Under the pieces are notes generated by a model. It was given only the letters and a program-made list of their open reading frames with translations, was not told where the DNA came from and searched no databases. 64,000 bases of DNA from Adiantum capillus-veneris (lineage: Eukaryota; Streptophyta; Polypodiopsida; Polypodiales; Pteridaceae): the NCBI GenBank assembly GCA_014529385.2, contig CM043942.1, forward strand, positions 29,508,969 to 29,572,968, in the 5' to 3' direction. Positions 59,775 through 64,000 of the stretch are shown here, piece after piece. The number at the start of each line of letters is the position of its first letter. Position 1 is the stretch's first letter. Position numbers and translations under genes: made by a program.

Positions 59775-62700
59775 CTACATTTGTGGCTCTAGATCCCTTT
59801 GGGTCTCTTCTACCAAACCCATTAATTTCTTGACTCGCTCGATCTCCTCTGTAGGGTTTAGGTAAGTTCCTATCTTCTTCTTGGGTTCCTTGGGTCCTGG
59901 CCATTGTGGCTCATGACGATCTACCTTGTTTGTTTCTTTTCTAGTGGTTGTTTTAGTCTCCATGGTCTCATTCAAATCAAAATTGCTTCAGCGTCACTCA
60001 TATACACGGGGTCGTCACGAGTCCTTATGTTGGTCTTTGAACTGGGGTCTGACTTTGCTGCTTTTTGCAATCTCTTCCTTTGTGTTTTCTTCTTCTTCTG
60101 AGATTAGGCAATTGATGTTGTTTCTCTTTCTTCAAGAGTATAATTTTGGTTTTGGAGCATCGATCGTGTGAGTACATTTATTGGTACCACATATAAACTT
60201 TCTGATGGCTCCTCGATAACCTCAAATAAGTTCAATGGCGTGATCTTTGACGCATTTGAATTATTAGGACATTGGGCAATCAAATTATCTATACTACATG
60301 AGTATCAGCATTGTAGATGTGCTTGCTTGATTGGTTTGCATTAGGGCATTCTTTTGTAGTCTAATAGGACACTGGGCTACGCGGTGTGAACCCCCACACT
60401 CGTAGCATTGAAGAGGTGGTCTCTTGGCAATGAAATTGATATTTTTGCCTCTTTCCGTAAGAGCAACTACTTGATAGACAGATTTGACTTGTCCCCAATA
60501 GTCCTCCATATAGTATTGTGGACTTTCTTCAAGTGCATCAATCCCATAGGCAATATTAGGGTCTATCTCTTCCTCACAGCCTTCCAAACAAGGAATAGAT
60601 GACTCACAACCCACTTGATTCATAGAAGTGATTCTCGGATATGAGGGTTGCAGTCCTAGCACTAAAGGCAGTAAGGGTGTTGTTTGAACAACATTTTGGG
60701 CCCTAGTGACCATGTGTTCTGACGTTGTTCAAGAGGTGGATCCGGCATCAATGCAGGCACTCAAGGCGTGTCCGTCCATGCTAAGGTTGGTCTATTGGCC
60801 ATCACACATTTAAATACTATGCAATCCTTGGCCTGATGACCATACCTCCCATGCATTGCAATTCCCATTAACTTTTACTCTAAACGTAGGGCATTCACTG
60901 GTACTACGTGGACCATAGCAAACTGAGCACCATTGTTGCTCCCTTCTTGGATACATATGGTTGTTTTGTGGAGCACGATTGTCTCTAAGACTTTCTTGAA
61001 TGTCCTTGGTGAGATCTGCTAAATTCATCTCAGATATCTTTGGCTCTTTAGCAATAGGCTTTATGGTCATTGGTTCATTCCCCGATGCTTGTGAGCTAGT
61101 AGATTTAGGCTCAACAGACACTCTTTCTCCTTGAATCATTTAATTGTTCTCCAATTGGATCGCATTGGTGGTGACTGCTTCCCAAGTAGTGATTCCTCTA
61201 ATGACTAGGCCATTGTAGATATCCTCATGTCGTAGTCACCTAATGAATCTATCAAGAAACTGGTTATTGATGAAGAGCTCATTTGGATTACAACGAGAAT
61301 TCAAATACTTCAAGCGACTAATAAAGTATCTAACGGACTCCCCTTCCTCTCTTTGGGCTTTCTAGAGCTGAGATGCTACACCCCAAAGTACTCCCTCTCG
61401 TATGTACTCTTTCAAGAACAATCTCCTAAGAGTAGGGTAAATCATTTTTTCTTCCACCCTTAGGGTTTATACCAATCCCCAGCCTTCCCACTCAAGGTCA
61501 GGCTTAAAGCATTACTCTTATGCAAGTCATTGTGTTCTCCTAGGAAATCGCATATTTGTTCAAATACTTCGATATGCTTTCTCACATCCCCATCTCCACT
61601 AAATTTTTGTCTGAGCTTGGCTATTTGTAATGCCTTACTTCTAGGCTTTCTATTAGGTGTGTTACGCATATTTTCAGCAAAAGATTGACCAATAGCTTAA
61701 GCAAATGTTTCCAAGTCACCCGAGTTAGCAGGTATAGTGGGGACAAGTGCTCTTGAGACTGCATGTGGAATGGGGGTTGGCATCGGGTTTGGCGTATAGT
61801 AAGCTCTTGGGTTCCAAGTTGGGTACGATGTTCTGCCATGTGGTGGCCCAAAGTTCATATGTGTGGCCCTGGGCATAGCAGTTGTAGGATGTGACATGCT
61901 AATGCTAGCTAGTATTGTCTCTTTGAAATAAGGGCTTGGATGTTGTGGTCATGGAGCATAAGTTGTTGAAACAATGGGAGGGGTAGGAGCTACATGAGCA
62001 CGAGGATCTATAGGTGCATATGATTGATACACACTTGTAGGTACTGTTGTAGGCATTGGGCCACCATGTAGTGGTGCTTTACTAATAAATGAGGTCCATG
62101 GCGTGTTTTTTGTCATGCCCGCACTGGGGTAGGCATGGTAGCCATGGTGTCATCAAGTGAAAGATGAGCTAAACTCGGAAAGGTAAAGCTATCGCTTGTG
62201 GGCTCTGATTGTACTGGGACTCTGGAAAAATAACATATGGAGGATCCATCGGGCTTACTGAGGGAGTCTCCATTTGTGATAAAGTTGGCTGCTTATCCTT
62301 TCCTATATCCAAGAATCTCATGAGACCCGTTGAAGGCATGTGGATCCCTTTGTTCTGCCTTTCCAACTCAATAACCCCCTGGATGACGTCACAAACTCTT
62401 TGTTGTTGCTTCTCTACTCTAGTAGCATCCATTGTGGATTGTAGGACATCTAACCAACCCACATGATAGGTGTGACCTGTGTATAGGTCAGTTAAAGTCT
62501 CCATTTGTAGTTCATACTTCCAGTTTTCATTTAGAAACGCTCCATCTAGGATTGAGGTGCTAGAGGTGTCCTTTGAACTAGATGCAATGTGGCTCTCTAT
62601 GCTAATTCAGGAGCACTCGATTGCTCGACTAGCATGGATGTTGACATAGCGGCCTTCGCCTTTAGCTCTCTCCATTGCTCTGCCTTGCGTAAGCTCTTGA

Positions 62701-63049
62701 TTTCCTTTTTCCTAGCTGCAAGGACATATCGCTCAACCTCTTGCACTTCGGAAAGGCTTCTACCATCGGGTAATATAACCTCAAAGGGGAATAGCTCTAA
62801 AGAGTCAGGGGGTGCATTGAATGGAGTATTCACATGCACACTCTCCAAGAGCATGGGGTCTACGTTCGTCAAGAATGGTGAATTTACTTTCCCACCCCCT
62901 TCATTTACACTGATAGCTCCATATTCGGAGCAAGTGGCTCTACTCAAAGTCTCTTTCAAGCGGCTAAACACGCTTGACCCGGACCATGGGCCCATGGCAT
63001 GCATGTCTTGGCTTGAACTATCGAGATTAGGCATCGGGTAACCTTCCAT
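59775..63049 (-). pseudogene. Decayed gypsy gag region
   Basis: From the 5' side: 62597-63049 (charged, ERYVLAARKKEIKSLRKAE), 62169-62504, 61621-61897 (proline-rich), 61460-61669 (capsid-like, KFSGDGDVRKHIEVFEQI, SLTLSGKAGDWY), 60810-61139 (a degenerate knuckle, CSVCYGPRSTSEC), 60294-60713 (knuckle CYECGGSHRVAQC with the same C-x2-C-x3-H-x4-C spacing as the large element) and 59775-59975. The pieces are separated by stops and frameshifts. The element belongs to the same broad lineage as the large gypsy element but is clearly older. Confidence 0.72.
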
Positions 63050-64000
63050 GATGTCGTAGTCAGAGGAAGAGTCACTAGATGCAATATGTGGGTCCTGAGT
63101 GGTACTACCTTAAATTCCCACCGAGGGCCTAGAGCCTAATGTGGAGGAATAATGGGTGCTTGCATAAACGGAGACACTCTCTATGTGATCGTCCTCTAGC
63201 ACACGACCAAAGAGTAGGTGCATATGACCTTAACACTCTATAAGTGTTGGTGAGTGTCCATGAAGGCCACTCACGTAGTCTTTTGGGTATATGCAACCCA
63301 AATTTACTCCCAATTTTTTTATTATTATGATCCTTTTTTCTAACCAAGCCAAGGAATATGGCGTGTGATAGCTCAAAACGAGCATCTTGGTTAGAGAACG
63401 TGTCGCACTTTATGGCCCCCAATTCGCCTACTTAAAGCCCTCAAAATCTTAAAACAGTCTTTTTTTATTCGGGAAGAAGGCTAAAATTAGTAATTTCAAG
63501 GGATAAGTGTGAAGGGAATGGTGCAGGACTTGAAGGACTTGTCCCACATGCCCTCCCCTCACTTGAGATACTAGTCTTTATATATATAGTAGTGTCTATA
63601 CTATATCATAAGACTGAGGATTGAGGCATGGGCCTGGGCTTGGGAGAAGATCCCGATCCCTTCCTTTTAAAATAAGATTTTTTCTTTTTTCCTCCTGTTT
63701 TTTAATTTTCCTTTTGGTCTCAAATTTTTCGAGCATTTTTTTTCATACTTTTTTTTATTAAAAAAAATTTATGTGGATAATGTTGCGCATGGGAGCCGGG
63801 CTCACACGCGCGCACACAACTGCCCCTGGCAGCTCTATCTAAGTTACCTCCAGCTAATAGTACTTAACACTAATTAGCATTGCACACACACTTCCTAACA
63901 CAACAAACCACACATTATCTACTACTCATTGTCTACTGTACAGTACAGAACAGCACACTAACTAACAGACCTTCTAACACCTGCACATTAGAGAACTTAG
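63050..64000 (-). other. Probable leader and LTR remnant of the decayed gypsy element
   Basis: On the minus strand a TATA-like ACTATATATATAAAGAC lies at about 63577-63593, pointing toward the gag pseudogene. An AATAAA follows downstream at about 63455. This is what an LTR would contain, but neither LTR end nor a PBS was found. A 97-codon frame at 63129-63422 has no recognisable feature. Confidence 0.35.

Overview
The window looks like repeat-rich nuclear DNA from a land plant. The evidence is Ty3/gypsy elements of the non-chromodomain (OTA, Athila/Tat-like) kind with a tRNA-Asp-type primer site, a Ty1/copia element with the plant initiator-tRNA-Met primer site, GT-AG introns, and very long dinucleotide tracts. 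I cannot name the species. A large fern- or lycophyte-like genome would fit, but that is a guess. Nothing bacterial or organellar is present.

Layout. 1-1090: a pair of 89-bp inverted arms. 1738-3550 (+): the 3' end of a decayed LTR element, with a broken copy of a large accessory protein, a polypurine tract and an LTR start. 4253-28816 (+): a gene of unknown function, possibly RNase H-fold or transposase-like, whose phase-0 intron (5149-26857) is made of a 21-bp minisatellite. A roughly 20-kb gypsy element (6316-26275, minus strand, target duplication ACCAC) is nested in that intron. In transcription order the element has: chimeric 5' LTR region, tRNA-Asp PBS, leader with palindromes, gag, zinc-knuckle ORF, protease-RT-RNase H-integrase, a second protease-like ORF, an internal purine tract, a second palindrome leader, a 1077-aa accessory ORF, PPT and 3' LTR. 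29904-34949 (-): a convergent multi-exon gene or gene pair encoding a coiled-coil protein, a RING-like zinc domain, an acidic segment and an FCP1/NIF-type HAD phosphatase domain. Its introns carry the same TACCAAA-type minisatellites.

35251-37774 (-): a decayed gypsy pol. 38.0-49.9 kb: no convincing gene; microsatellites and several tandem or dispersed duplications. 49917-55422 (-): a Ty1/copia element with LTRs, PBS and target duplication AGCAA, but with several stops and frameshifts. 56.4-57.6 kb: microsatellites. 57.8-63.05 kb (-): a decayed gypsy gag-protease region whose pol is cut off just before the reverse transcriptase.

The observations most worth following are: (i) two collinear arrays of perfect palindromes, one upstream of gag and one upstream of the accessory ORF, with matching spacing, which suggests a duplicated leader; (ii) a tandem duplication of the integrase zinc-binding region; (iii) a second retropepsin-like domain downstream of integrase; (iv) the chimeric 5' end of the big element; and (v) the convergent pair of uncharacterised genes sharing the same minisatellites. 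All identities come from reading motifs by eye; no database search was run.
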